Source of the DNA: Candidatus Eremiobacterota bacterium
Lineage (GTDB): Bacteria; Vulcanimicrobiota; Vulcanimicrobiia; Vulcanimicrobiales; Vulcanimicrobiaceae
Assembly: GCA_019240525.1 (NCBI GenBank)
Contig: JAFAYE010000001.1
Coordinates: 2,267,300 to 2,331,299, forward strand
Length of the DNA stretch: 64,000 nt
Direction of reading: 5' to 3'
Notes under the pieces: model-generated
What the model was told of the DNA's origin: nothing
The model's input: the letters and a program-made list of their open reading frames with translations, nothing else
Databases searched by the model: none
In this document: positions 34,701 through 43,780 of the stretch, one piece after another
Position numbering within the stretch: position 1 is the stretch's first letter
How the letters are laid out: each line of letters opens with the position of its first letter
Position numbers and translations under genes: made by a program

Positions 34701-35873
34701 ATGGCACGCAAAAAGAGTGGAGGGCCGGCGGTCGCGGAGCCGCCCGTCGTCACGTTAGACGAGCTTAAGAAAAAGCTAATCTCCCGCGGTAAAAGCCAGG
34801 GTTCGCTGACGTACGAAGAGATCAGCGCGGCTTTCGACGTCCTCGAAGAGATTAGCCCCGAACAGCTCGAGGAATTTTTCGAAGAGCTCGCCGCGGCCGG
34901 AATCGAGCTGGCGGAAGAGCAGAAGGACGAAAAGCCCGAGACCGAACGCGAGGAAGAGACCCCGGAAGAGACGATTGCCGACGGCCTTTCGCTCGACGAT
35001 CCCGTTCGGATGTATCTCAAGGAGATCGGACGCGTTCCGTTGCTTTCGATGGAACAAGAGAAATCGTTGGCCATGCGTATCGAGGCCGGCGAACTCGAAG
35101 CGAGCCGCGACGGCGCCGCCGAACAGCGCATCGTCGACTCCGGAGAAGAGGCCAAACGACAGCTCACGGAGGCAAATCTGCGACTCGTCGTATCGATCGC
35201 CAAGAAGTACGTTGGTCGCGGAATGCTTTTCTTGGACTTGATTCAAGAAGGCAATCTCGGGCTCATACGCGCCGTGGAAAAGTTTGACTACCGTAAGGGT
35301 TATAAATTCTCCACGTACGCGACGTGGTGGATCCGTCAAGCGATTACGCGCGCGCTCGCCGATCAGGCTCGAACGATTCGCATCCCGGTGCACATGGTCG
35401 AAACGATCAATCGCCTCATCAAAGTTTCCCGTCAGCTCTTGCAGGAGCTGGGTCGCGAGCCAACGGTGGAGGAGATCGCCGAATCCATGGGACTCACGCC
35501 CGAAAAAGTTCGGGAAGTAATGAAAATTTCACAAGAGCCGATCTCGCTCGAGACGCCCATTGGCGAAGAAGAAGATTCGCATCTCGGCGATTTCATCGAG
35601 GACCAAGAGGCGGTCGCGCCCGCGGAGGCAGCCTCGGTGATGCTGCTCAAAGAGAAGATGCAAGACGTCTTGCAAAATCTGACGGAGCGCGAGCGTAAAG
35701 TGCTCGTCTTACGATTCGGTTTGGAAGACGGCCATCAACGCACGCTTGAAGAGGTTGGCCAAGAGTTCGGCGTCACTCGCGAGCGCATACGGCAAATCGA
35801 AGCAAAAGCGCTACGCAAGTTGCGTCATCCCTCGCGCGGCAAGGCGCTCAAGGATTATTGGACGAACGAATAA
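34701..35873 (+). CDS. rpoD: Primary sigma factor RpoD/SigA
   Basis: A 390-residue sigma-70 protein. Region 1.1 ([19 protein letters not shown]), an acidic linker, region 1.2 ([18 protein letters not shown]), regions 2.1-2.4 with [20 protein letters not shown], region 3, and region 4 with [21 protein letters not shown] are all intact. The compact region 1.1 matches SigA of Gram-positive and related bacteria rather than the long proteobacterial version. ATG 34701 follows dnaG by 35 bp in the conserved dnaG-rpoD order. Confidence 0.95.
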   Translation: MARKKSGGPAVAEPPVVTLDELKKKLISRGKSQGSLTYEEISAAFDVLEEISPEQLEEFFEELAAAGIELAEEQKDEKPETEREEETPEETIADGLSLDDPVRMYLKEIGRVPLLSMEQEKSLAMRIEAGELEASRDGAAEQRIVDSGEEAKRQLTEANLRLVVSIAKKYVGRGMLFLDLIQEGNLGLIRAVEKFDYRKGYKFSTYATWWIRQAITRALADQARTIRIPVHMVETINRLIKVSRQLLQELGREPTVEEIAESMGLTPEKVREVMKISQEPISLETPIGEEEDSHLGDFIEDQEAVAPAEAASVMLLKEKMQDVLQNLTERERKVLVLRFGLEDGHQRTLEEVGQEFGVTRERIRQIEAKALRKLRHPSRGKALKDYWTNE

Positions 35874-35890
35874 CTCAGAGATTTCATTCG

Positions 35891-36541
35891 ATGTCCTTGC
35901 TTAACTTGCTCACCGTACTGGCAATCGTGCTGCCATCGCCAACATCGTCGCCGGAACCCCGGACGATCATTACGGTGACGTCGTCGCCGTACTGCCGTTC
36001 GCTCGCAACCCATTTCGACGATGCGCTGGTTCCGATGCTCGCGAACGACCGCACGCTCACCGGCGTCGGCGTTCAGCTCGACCAGTTGAACACGCTTTTC
36101 GATCAGCCGAACTACGAGCAATTGTTCTTTTCGGTGCGCGATTCGATCGGTCGCCAAGAGGTCGTGCTTAACCGTTCGCTTGCCGCGATACAGAGCGAGA
36201 TCAACGCCCTACGCCAAGGCTCCTCGCTGACGACCGATCCGCAAGCCGCGGCTCAAGTGCATCTCGCCGCGCAGAACTTGCAGACCGCTTACGACCACCA
36301 ACGGCAGCTCGCGATCGACCTACAAGAGATGCACCGGTACATGCTCAACTATCCGATCGCGCGAGTGCACCCGGCGATGGGCGGCTTCGATCCGCAAGAG
36401 ATGGCGGCGCCGCAAGCGGCGCGTGACGTCAAAAGCTACCTGCACTTCAACGCTCAACGCGACATCATCGGCGTGAACGAAGACCGAGCGGCCGACGCCG
36501 CTCTCTCGGCCGCCGACAAGTACTGCTCCCCACAACAGTAG
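35891..36541 (+). CDS. Exported protein of unknown function
   Basis: A 216-residue protein starting at ATG 35891 with a hydrophobic leader (MSLLNLLTVLAIVLPSPTSSP). The mature part is mostly helical, with a CRSLATHFDDALVPML start, NRSLAAIQSEINALRQG and a conserved terminal CSPQQ. The leader lacks a lipobox. It follows rpoD on the same strand. Family not recognised. Confidence 0.55.
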   Translation: MSLLNLLTVLAIVLPSPTSSPEPRTIITVTSSPYCRSLATHFDDALVPMLANDRTLTGVGVQLDQLNTLFDQPNYEQLFFSVRDSIGRQEVVLNRSLAAIQSEINALRQGSSLTTDPQAAAQVHLAAQNLQTAYDHQRQLAIDLQEMHRYMLNYPIARVHPAMGGFDPQEMAAPQAARDVKSYLHFNAQRDIIGVNEDRAADAALSAADKYCSPQQ

Positions 36542-36559
36542 CATCATTCCCGCGGAGCT

Positions 36560-37234
36560 TCACATGTCGTCATGTTGGGCGCAGTCGCTGGGGATCACTA
36601 ACGGGTTCTTGTCCGCAAATGCGCCGTCTGGATTGGGCTTGATCCACACGATCAGATCCCATATCGATGGGAACAGGAATACGCGCTTGACGTCGGCGAC
36701 GTTCTTGACGGCGCCCATCTTCACCAGCGTCGCAGCTTGGGGATCGTCGACGTTGCCGCCCGCCGCAAGGAATTTTTTGGCACTCGTTGCGCCATAGATT
36801 GCTTTGCCGCTGGGTCCATTCAGGACGTAGTGAATGTGTTCGCGGAAGGAGATCCATCGGCGAAAATCCACGCCCCACACCGACGGAGGCGCCGGCGACG
36901 TGCTCTGCATTACCGAAAAATCGGCGCCGAGTAGATTCCCGTGAATGTCATACCAAAGCTGGCTGGGATGTTGGGGATCGCCGCTCTGCCACTGCAGGTT
37001 CGTATAACTGATCGCGCCGTCTTCATCTTCATTGGTGTAGCGGAAATAGCCGGCCCTTTGCGCATCGGAGCCCGTCGGGAAACGAGCCATCAGATCTTTT
37101 TGAATCGACTTGACGAAGGCAACCTCGGTGCCTTGCGGAACGGGCGGAAGCGTCGCTTTTGGAGCCGGCGCCGCGGCCAGCGTCGCCACGGCGGTTAGTG
37201 CCAACCCAACGGCGTATCCCAATCGAAGCAACAC
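36560..37234 (-). CDS. Secreted protein of unknown family (paralogue of 12468-13094)
   Basis: A 224-residue protein with a signal peptide (MLLRLGYAVGLALTAVATLAAA). It aligns with 12468-13094 across most of its length (FVKSIQKDLMARFP, AGYFRYTNEDEDGAISYTNLQW, HPSQLWYDIHGNLLGADFSV, HIHYVL, SIWDLIVWIKPNP). It differs by a longer C-terminal tail ending CAQHDDM. Function not recognised. Convergent with 35891-36541. Confidence 0.65.
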   Translation of the reverse strand: MLLRLGYAVGLALTAVATLAAAPAPKATLPPVPQGTEVAFVKSIQKDLMARFPTGSDAQRAGYFRYTNEDEDGAISYTNLQWQSGDPQHPSQLWYDIHGNLLGADFSVMQSTSPAPPSVWGVDFRRWISFREHIHYVLNGPSGKAIYGATSAKKFLAAGGNVDDPQAATLVKMGAVKNVADVKRVFLFPSIWDLIVWIKPNPDGAFADKNPLVIPSDCAQHDDM

Positions 37235-37295
37235 GAAAACACCTCACTTTCTTGCGAGGCGGTTGTTTCGGTAGACCGGTTCTGAAAGCTTCGCC

Positions 37296-38066
37296 CTAGC
37301 CCGGGGAAGCGGTGGGCGTGGGCGCCGGCGTAGGGATGGGCGTTGGGCTTGGCGTCGCTTTTGCGCGCGGCGTGGGAGCGGGGGATGACAGCGGCGTCGC
37401 CAGCGGCGATACCGGAAAGGTCGAACTGGGCGCTTCTGTGCTTTCGAGGATTGGCGGGGGTGTCGTCATGACGATCGAGCCGTTAGGTTGCGCCGTCAGC
37501 GCCGCTTCGGTGTTCGCGGGAAGCACCGATCCGGGACCGAGCACGAAATTCTTTCCTTTGCGCGCGATTTGCCAGAGCGGATAGTACGGCACGAAAATGT
37601 CGCCCACCGTATCCTCTGCTCCGACCGTCGATTGGTGTCCGGAAGAGACGCCGGGCATCAGGCGTGCGACAGGCGTGCGCAGTGGCAGCATTCGTCCGTC
37701 CGGCAGACGGAGTGGCTCAAAGAAAATGTCGACGAATCCGTAGATGTCGGTGATGTCGGCCGGAGAGACGTCAACGATACGAATTTGTGCGGGCGTTCCG
37801 GCGGGGGCCACCGTATGACCGGCTACCTGGATGGCGCTCTTGAGGTGAGCGCGCACGATCGATCCATTCTTGGACGACTTCGACGAAATCGGATCGTCGA
37901 GCACGAAGAGCAACATCGAGTCGTACGCCAAAGCGTCGCCCGGCGGGGCGGCCGACGGGCTGGGCGTTGGCTTTGGCATCGGCGTCGGAGGCATCGGATA
38001 TGCATCCGCTCTGCCGATGCCGAGTGCCGCAAACGCGAGAACGAAGAGAATCAGGCTCCCGCGCAT
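37296..38066 (-). CDS. Exported protein with proline/threonine-rich tail
   Basis: A 256-residue protein from ATG 38064-38066, chosen because a signal peptide (MRGSLILFVLAFAALGIGRADA) begins there; the longer frame adds a charged leader overlapping the KGG gene. A PMPPTPMPKPTPSPS spacer, a beta-rich domain (MLLFVLDDPISSKS, IRIVDVSPADITDIYGF, LRLPDGRMLPLRTPVARL) and a low-complexity Pro/Thr tail follow. It starts 11 bp after the KGG gene ends, so they are likely co-transcribed. Confidence 0.6.
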   Translation of the reverse strand: MRGSLILFVLAFAALGIGRADAYPMPPTPMPKPTPSPSAAPPGDALAYDSMLLFVLDDPISSKSSKNGSIVRAHLKSAIQVAGHTVAPAGTPAQIRIVDVSPADITDIYGFVDIFFEPLRLPDGRMLPLRTPVARLMPGVSSGHQSTVGAEDTVGDIFVPYYPLWQIARKGKNFVLGPGSVLPANTEAALTAQPNGSIVMTTPPPILESTEAPSSTFPVSPLATPLSSPAPTPRAKATPSPTPIPTPAPTPTASPG

Positions 38067-38076
38067 GCGGCCGCGA

Positions 38077-38400
38077 TTAACTCGCGCGCTTGCGGTCCGT
38101 CGCGGCCCGTTTTCCTTCTTCGATGAGCTGCTTGACCTTTTGTCCACCTTTTTGTCCGATTCGTTCATAAAAGTCGGGACCATAGCGATCGCGCGTCGCT
38201 TCGCCGCCTTTTTTGCCGCCCTTCTTGCCGATTTGTTCGTAGAATTCGTGGCCGTGGGCGAGTTTGGTCGCCAGTCCCCCTTTGCGACCGATCGCTTCGT
38301 AGAACTCGGCGCCGTACTTTTGCTTGACGGTCTCGCCGCCTTTTTGGCCGGCCTCTCGCACCGACATTCCGCCGCCGCGCCTGGTCTGTTCCGGAATCAT
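38077..38400 (-). CDS. KGG-repeat stress-induced-type protein
   Basis: A 107-residue basic protein with repeated KGG motifs (GQKGGETV, GRKGGLAT, GKKGGKKGGEAT, GQKGGQKV), separated by EFYEAIG/EFYEQIG helices. This is the general stress protein (YciG/GsiB-like KGG) pattern, thought to aid desiccation or stress survival. AGGA lies 6 bases before ATG 38398-38400; the longer frame is unlikely. Confidence 0.82.
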   Translation of the reverse strand: MIPEQTRRGGGMSVREAGQKGGETVKQKYGAEFYEAIGRKGGLATKLAHGHEFYEQIGKKGGKKGGEATRDRYGPDFYERIGQKGGQKVKQLIEEGKRAATDRKRAS

Positions 38401-38549
38401 GTTTCGTCCTATCTGTCTGTAGGTTCTTCTGCCGCCCGATAGCGGCAAGCTTGCTCCACTTACTACAACGCAACTGGAGGGTCGAAAGTTTGGCCGCAAG
38501 GTTGAAGCCAGATGAGAAGAAGCGGCTCGAATGCGGGGAAGCAAGCAGG

Positions 38550-38999
38550 CTAAAATTGACGCTTCGTATCGAGGAGGATCGTGACCGGGCCGCTGTTGAC
38601 CAGCTCGACGTCCATCTGGGCGCCGAATTCGCCATAGGCGACTGGCACGCCGGTAGCCTCGAGCTCGGCGCCGGCGAACTCGTAAAGTTCGCGCGCCTGA
38701 GGTTCCTTGGCGGCGGCAACGAACGACGGGCGCCGTCCACGACGGACGTCGCCATGGAGGGTGAACTGCGAGACGAGCAGTGCCGCCCCGCCGATGTCGA
38801 GCAACGAGCGGTTCATGAGCCCGTCGTGGTCGGGAAAGATTCGCAATCCCGCGATCTTCTGGGCGGTCATACGCGCATCGCTTAATTCGTCGTCAATGCC
38901 GACGCTGACGAGTGCGAGCACTCCGGTGCCGATCTCGCCAACCGTCCGTTCCCCGACACGCACGCGCGCGCTCGAGACGCGCTGCACGACCGCGCGCAT
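38550..38999 (-). CDS. dtd: D-aminoacyl-tRNA deacylase
   Basis: A 149-residue DTD homologue that frees tRNA from D-amino acids. MRAVVQRVSSARV at the N-terminus, SQFTLHGD (the first catalytic motif, usually SQFTLxAD) and the NSGPVTILLDT motif are present. It overlaps proline dehydrogenase by one base (ATG of dtd at 38997-38999 with the upstream stop). Confidence 0.92.
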   Translation of the reverse strand: MRAVVQRVSSARVRVGERTVGEIGTGVLALVSVGIDDELSDARMTAQKIAGLRIFPDHDGLMNRSLLDIGGAALLVSQFTLHGDVRRGRRPSFVAAAKEPQARELYEFAGAELEATGVPVAYGEFGAQMDVELVNSGPVTILLDTKRQF

Positions 39000-39865
39000 C
39001 AGCGTGAGAACATGGAAGAAATCGCAAAGAGAAGGTTTTCCCGGCGCTCGAGCACGCGCCGATAGAAGTAGCCGGCCCAGTGCGTTCCAAACGGGACGTA
39101 GATTCGCAAGCGGTACCCCTGAGCGACGATGTCACGCTGAACGCTCGGGCGGCAGCCATAGAGCATCTGAAACTCGAAACGGTCGTTCGAGATTCCCCGC
39201 TCGGCGACGAACTGCTTGACCGCGGAGATCAAACGACGATCGTGCGTTGCGATACCGGGATACTTCCCGCGTTCCAGGAGCGCGCGAGCGAGCATCAGAT
39301 ATTGCGAGCGGATCTTCGGCATCTCTTTGTAGGCGATCTCGGGAGGTTCGTTATAGGCGCCCTTGCAGAAACGCACGCGCGCGCCCAGGGCGATGGCTGT
39401 GTCGACGTCGGCCGGTGTGCGCTTTAGGTAGGCTTGGAGTACGGGGCCGACCGTGGGGTAAATTGCGAATGCGCGACGGAAAACGCGCAACGTTGCCTCG
39501 AGTACGGCCGAGCCTTCCATATCGATGCGAACGAACGGATCGGGATTCGCGCCCGCGCGCTCGAGGATCGTCAGAAGATTTTCGAGCGCGATGTTTTCAT
39601 CGATGAGCAGGCCCATCGACGTTAGCTTCACCGAAACGTTTGAGTCGACGCCGCTCGATCCGATCGCGTCGAGCATTTCGAGGTAAACATCGCGTTGACG
39701 CGTCGCGGCGTCCAGCTCGGAGACGTCTTCGCCAAGGAAATCCAGGGTGGCCGTCATCCCCGAATCGTTGAGCCTGCGGACCGCTCGAATGGCGTCGCCG
39801 ATGCCTTCACCGGCAACGAAACGTCGCGCCAGGAAATAGAAGTTCTTTTGCGCGGTCGGCAGCAT
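38999..39865 (-). CDS. Proline dehydrogenase
   Basis: A 288-residue single-domain ProDH that oxidises proline to pyrroline-5-carboxylate with FAD. ATLDFLGEDV, SVKLTSMGL, VRIDMEGS, LQAYLKRT, RVRFCKGAYNEP and YVPFGTHWAGYFYRRVLER are the active-site motifs. No P5C dehydrogenase is adjacent, so the second step must be elsewhere. 4-bp gap from the upstream permease. Confidence 0.92.
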   Translation of the reverse strand: MLPTAQKNFYFLARRFVAGEGIGDAIRAVRRLNDSGMTATLDFLGEDVSELDAATRQRDVYLEMLDAIGSSGVDSNVSVKLTSMGLLIDENIALENLLTILERAGANPDPFVRIDMEGSAVLEATLRVFRRAFAIYPTVGPVLQAYLKRTPADVDTAIALGARVRFCKGAYNEPPEIAYKEMPKIRSQYLMLARALLERGKYPGIATHDRRLISAVKQFVAERGISNDRFEFQMLYGCRPSVQRDIVAQGYRLRIYVPFGTHWAGYFYRRVLERRENLLFAISSMFSR

Positions 39866-39869
39866 CGCG

Positions 39870-40643
39870 CTACTGTACGACGCCTCGTCGCAGAATCCAG
39901 GCCGCCGCCAGAACTACGGCGGCGAGTAGGACGAACCCGTAGCAGAGGGCCAGCGCTTCGCGTACGCCGGAAGCCGAAAGCGCGACGTAAAGCGCGACGG
40001 GCAGCGACGTTGGGTGAAATGCGACGATGCTCGTTGCCCCGTACTCGCCGATCGCTCGCAGCCATGCAAAGGCGATTCCAGCACCGATGCTCCCCGCCGC
40101 GGCGGGGAGCGCGACGCGCGCGAAGATACGCCATTCACTCGCGCCCAGCGTTCGCGCCGCGTCGGCATACATGGGATCGAGTGCGCCGAACGCGGCGGTG
40201 GCGGCGATCGCAACGAAGGAGCCCGAAACGAAGAACTCTGCAATGGCGACGCCGAGCAGCGAATCGGCAACGGTCACGCCGTGCATTGCGAGCCATCCGC
40301 CCACCGGTGAATTGATTCCAAGCGCGTAAATCAACATCAAGCCCGATGCGACCGGCGGAAACGCGAGCGGCAGCGCCAGCAAGAAGACCGCGGCGGCGCG
40401 CAGCTTCGCCGGGAGGCGCGAGAGCGCGTATCCGCCCGGCACGCCCAGCAGTGTGGCGGCGAGCGTCGCCCCGGCGGATGCTACCAGCGAGACGCGCAGC
40501 GCGTCGGCCCCGTTGTGCGCAAAGGCCGCCAGCGCTTGGGCCGGGGGCATCGCGACGATTACCGCAGCGACCGGCGTGACGAACGCTGCAAGCAGCAGCA
40601 GCGCGGCGAAGAGAAAGAGCGAGGTCGGCCACCGGCGGATCAT
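39870..40643 (-). CDS. ABC transporter permease, molybdate/sulfate type
   Basis: A 257-residue permease starting at ATG 40641-40643. It has about six membrane segments and the cytoplasmic coupling loop EYGATSIVAFHPTSLPVALY with DAARTLGASEWRIFARVALPAA, typical of the CysT/ModB group. There is no adjacent binding protein or ATPase, so it must rely on genes outside this window. Divergent from mntP. Confidence 0.8.
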   Translation of the reverse strand: MIRRWPTSLFLFAALLLLAAFVTPVAAVIVAMPPAQALAAFAHNGADALRVSLVASAGATLAATLLGVPGGYALSRLPAKLRAAAVFLLALPLAFPPVASGLMLIYALGINSPVGGWLAMHGVTVADSLLGVAIAEFFVSGSFVAIAATAAFGALDPMYADAARTLGASEWRIFARVALPAAAGSIGAGIAFAWLRAIGEYGATSIVAFHPTSLPVALYVALSASGVREALALCYGFVLLAAVVLAAAWILRRGVVQ

Positions 40644-40696
40644 GCAGGAAGCTTCACCGGCACGTCGCGCAAAGCCGTGCTGGTGGGTCAGCATTC

Positions 40697-41263
40697 GTGG
40701 GTGCGGCAATCCTAAAAGTCGTCGTTGTCGCGCTAGCGCTCGCACTCGACGTCTTCGCCGTGAGCGTCGGCGTCGGCGTTCGGGGCGTTCCTTCCAGTCA
40801 AAAACTCCGCATCGGGATCACCTTTGCCTTTGCGGAGATCGTGATGAACCTCATCGGGGCGGGGCTTGGCGCCGTTGCCGGACATCTGGTGGGAGATTAC
40901 GCGGGCTATATCGGATTTGCCGCGCTCATTGGTCTAGGAATCTATATGATGCGCGAAAGCAGCACGGATCTCTCCAGTTCGCAGCGGCTCGACCTTTCGA
41001 GCGGCCGCGGATTAACGATCGCGGCCTTCGCCATCAGCCTCGACTCGCTTGGCATTGGCTTCAGCATCCTCTATATCGGCGTTCCGATAGCCGTTTCGTT
41101 GACGGTCATTTTTGCCACATCCATCGCGTTCACCACCCTGGGGCTGACGCTTGGACGCTGGTTGGGACGCTATGCCGCGCGCAATGCGGCGTTCATCGGC
41201 GGTCTCGTATTGGCCCTGACCGGCGTTGCATTTGCCGTCCTCAAGGCGCTGCGCATCGGGTAG
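40697..41263 (+). CDS. mntP: Manganese efflux pump MntP
   Basis: A 188-residue MntP/DUF204 protein with six membrane helices. VVVVALALALDVFAVSVGVGV and ISLDSLGIGFS are the two pseudosymmetric motifs with the aspartates that carry Mn2+. GTG start. The 53 bp before it are too short for a yybP-ykoY riboswitch, which often controls this gene elsewhere. Confidence 0.88.
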   Translation: MGAAILKVVVVALALALDVFAVSVGVGVRGVPSSQKLRIGITFAFAEIVMNLIGAGLGAVAGHLVGDYAGYIGFAALIGLGIYMMRESSTDLSSSQRLDLSSGRGLTIAAFAISLDSLGIGFSILYIGVPIAVSLTVIFATSIAFTTLGLTLGRWLGRYAARNAAFIGGLVLALTGVAFAVLKALRIG

Positions 41264-41291
41264 CTGAAGGACGTTCGGGGATAAGAAACGC

Positions 41292-42146
41292 TTGCGAGTC
41301 GGCTTCGAGCTTCTCGATCTGGCGCGCGCGGCAGGCGCGAGCTCGATCTTCGTCGTCGGCACCGGCCGCGACGTCGGCAAGACCACGGCGTTGCGTGCAA
41401 TCTACGATGCCGCGCGCGGCGCAGGGCTATCGACGGCGATCGCGTCGCTCAATCCCGAACATCGGCTCTGGCTTTATCCGCAGACGGCATTCGTAACCGC
41501 GCGCAACGCGCTGCCGTCGTTCCCCGCCGCTGAGATTCTCGACTTCACGCGATTGCAAAGCCCAACGGGTAGATTATTGTACGCGCGGACCGCATCCAGC
41601 GGGCGCTACGAGCTGGTGGGCCCTCCCACCGCATCGGGCGTCCGCGAAATCGTTGCCGAGCTTTCCCGCTTCAGCGAGGCCGTCATCGTCGACGGTGCCG
41701 TCGATCGAGTAGCCGCGTTGGCCGGTTCCAATGGCGCGATCGTCGTCGCCGCCGGTGCAGCGTCGGCGAAGACGATGCAGGAGGCCGTCGACGAGGTAGC
41801 CGCCCTGGTGACGCGGCTCTCCGTACCGCGCGCCGATCCGCACGCGCCGGCGATCGAAATCCAAGGCGCTCTTACATCGGCCCAGGCCGTTGCGCTGCTT
41901 GCCGCCGGCGAGCGGCGCCAAATCGTCGTACGCGATCCGACGCAAATCGCGCTGAGCGGCAACGCAGCGACCGGTGCGTTGGGGCGGCTCGCCGTGCGTT
42001 GTCTGCGGCCGCTTCGCGTGATTGCCGCCACGGTCGCTTCGATCTCGCCCGAGCGCGCGTTCGAGCCGCGCGCCTTCGCGCGCGCGGTTGCCGATTCAAC
42101 CGGATTGCCGACCTTTGACGTTTACGCCGGAACGCGTGCCGCTTGA
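41292..42146 (+). CDS. P-loop protein of the KamB type
   Basis: A 284-residue protein from TTG 41292. FVVGTGRDVGKTTALRAIYDAA is a Walker A loop at about residues 19-40; most of the remainder is beta/alpha, compatible with a G3E or MinD-like fold. Its stop overlaps the MutS-like gene's start (TTGA), and a Kce enzyme follows. In lysine-fermentation clusters of fusobacteria and clostridia, a P-loop protein (KamB) precedes a MutS-like protein (KamC). That precedent is the main evidence for this name; direct function is unknown, possibly cofactor reactivation. Confidence 0.55.
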   Translation: MRVGFELLDLARAAGASSIFVVGTGRDVGKTTALRAIYDAARGAGLSTAIASLNPEHRLWLYPQTAFVTARNALPSFPAAEILDFTRLQSPTGRLLYARTASSGRYELVGPPTASGVREIVAELSRFSEAVIVDGAVDRVAALAGSNGAIVVAAGAASAKTMQEAVDEVAALVTRLSVPRADPHAPAIEIQGALTSAQAVALLAAGERRQIVVRDPTQIALSGNAATGALGRLAVRCLRPLRVIAATVASISPERAFEPRAFARAVADSTGLPTFDVYAGTRAA

Positions 42147-43747
42147 GGGCGCTCGATCTGCTCGATGCGTCGAGCGCGGACGTTCTGGGATTCGAGTGGC
42201 TTTGTAACGCGGTCGCGCCGGTCTCGCCCTACGGTGAGCGGCTCTTTTCCGAGTTGGTTCCGTTTCAACCGGGGTCGGAAAGCAGTGCCGAAGCACGCGC
42301 GAGGAAGGTCGCCGCGACGGCAGCCGAGCTGGGGGAGGAACGCATTGACGGCGTGCGTGCCGTATTGCGCGCGATGCCGGACGCGGCAAGCGCGATTGCC
42401 CGAGCCTCCATGGGTGACGTTCTCGACGATCCAAGTTTTCTCGAGCTTCGCCGCTTTTGCGCCGCGATCGAACGTATCGATGGATTAGTCTCGCCGAGCA
42501 GCCGAGGAGTTCCGATCGCCAACGATGGCGTCCGCGTGCTCGACGAAGCCTTGGCCATCGCCGGCAATGACGAGAGGAGCTTTTATCTCGCCGACGCGTT
42601 CGATGCGGATTTGCAAATCGCGCGGGAACGACTGGCGCGGGAGCAGGCGGAGCTCGACGCTTCACGCGGTCGCGAAAGCGCACGCGCGGCGCAGCAACTC
42701 GGCCGCGACGAGATCGCCGGCAGTGAGTTCATCGTCATGCGCGCGGAGTTGCCCGGCCCGTTGCCCGCAGGAGTTCGCGTCGTTCGCGAAGCGCCAACGT
42801 ATCTTCTCTGCGCCCTTGAGTACGGCGAAGCCACGCTTGCGGCGCTTGCGCGCCGCGACGAAGCCGCCACTGCGGTCGCTCAAGCCGAAGCGCGCGTGCG
42901 CGCGCAGCTCTCCGCCACGGTGCGCGAACGGGCGGCTGAACTCGGCGCGGCGGCGGCCGCGCTCGCCGAGCTCGACGTCTTGCTCGCGGCCGCGCGCTTT
43001 AGCCAACGCTATGAGTGCGCCCCGGCGAGCGTCCCTGCCGAACCGGTACTGGCCTTTGAGAAGGCGCGTTTTCTTCCATTAGCCGGCGAGCTAGAAGTCG
43101 CTGGACGCAGATTCGTGCCGCTCGATATCGACCTGCACGACACGGCGGTGCTCACCGGCCCGAACATGGGCGGCAAGAGCGTTTCGTTGCAGACGTGCGG
43201 TTTTGTCGCGCTCTGCGTCGCCTTCGGTCTGCCGGTTCCGGCGATCGGGGCTCGCGTGGGTCTCTTCGATCACGTCGCGTGGCTTGGGCTGGGGCGGGAG
43301 GCGCAGATTGGTGGTCTGCTCTCCTCGTTTGCGCGAGAGGTCTTGGAGCTCAGAGCGATACTCGCGCGCCGCGCGCCTCGCCTCTTGATCTTCGTCGATG
43401 AGTTTGCGCGCACGACCACGCCTCACGAGGGGCGTGCGCTTTTGGTGGCGCTGCTTGCGCGGCTGCGCCAGCGCGGCGCCTGCGGAATGGTGGCGACGCA
43501 CCTCGCGGGCATCGCGAGCGTCGCCGGTACGCGACATTTCGCGGTTCGTGGTCTACGGGATATGCCGGCACGACCGCAGACGGCGGAAATCCCCGCGGCG
43601 CTCGCCGCGCTCGCTCAAGCAATGGATTACACGATCGAGGAAGTTCACGGCGACGAAGCTCCTCGGGCCGACGCCGTCGCGCTCACGGCGCTGCTTGGCA
43701 TCGATGATGATTTTGTTGAGGCCGCATATCGCGCGCTCGCGCAATGA
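42143..43747 (+). CDS. MutS-like ATPase of the KamC type
   Basis: A 534-residue protein with only the core and ATPase parts of MutS. GPNMGGKSVSLQT at about residue 339 is the Walker A, LLIFVDEFARTTTPHEG the Walker B/signature, and MVATHLAGIASV the sensor. It lacks the mismatch-binding domain I, so it is not a repair MutS. Relatives occur beside amino-acid mutase genes (KamC/OraT type). Coupled to the upstream P-loop gene. Confidence 0.7.
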   Translation: MRALDLLDASSADVLGFEWLCNAVAPVSPYGERLFSELVPFQPGSESSAEARARKVAATAAELGEERIDGVRAVLRAMPDAASAIARASMGDVLDDPSFLELRRFCAAIERIDGLVSPSSRGVPIANDGVRVLDEALAIAGNDERSFYLADAFDADLQIARERLAREQAELDASRGRESARAAQQLGRDEIAGSEFIVMRAELPGPLPAGVRVVREAPTYLLCALEYGEATLAALARRDEAATAVAQAEARVRAQLSATVRERAAELGAAAAALAELDVLLAAARFSQRYECAPASVPAEPVLAFEKARFLPLAGELEVAGRRFVPLDIDLHDTAVLTGPNMGGKSVSLQTCGFVALCVAFGLPVPAIGARVGLFDHVAWLGLGREAQIGGLLSSFAREVLELRAILARRAPRLLIFVDEFARTTTPHEGRALLVALLARLRQRGACGMVATHLAGIASVAGTRHFAVRGLRDMPARPQTAEIPAALAALAQAMDYTIEEVHGDEAPRADAVALTALLGIDDDFVEAAYRALAQ

Positions 43748-43780
43748 ACTGCGTTCTCGCGCTGCGAACGTGAACGGCTA

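Noticed and set aside
40644-40696. Manganese riboswitch before mntP
   Set aside because: Only 53 bp between divergent genes, too short for yybP-ykoY.
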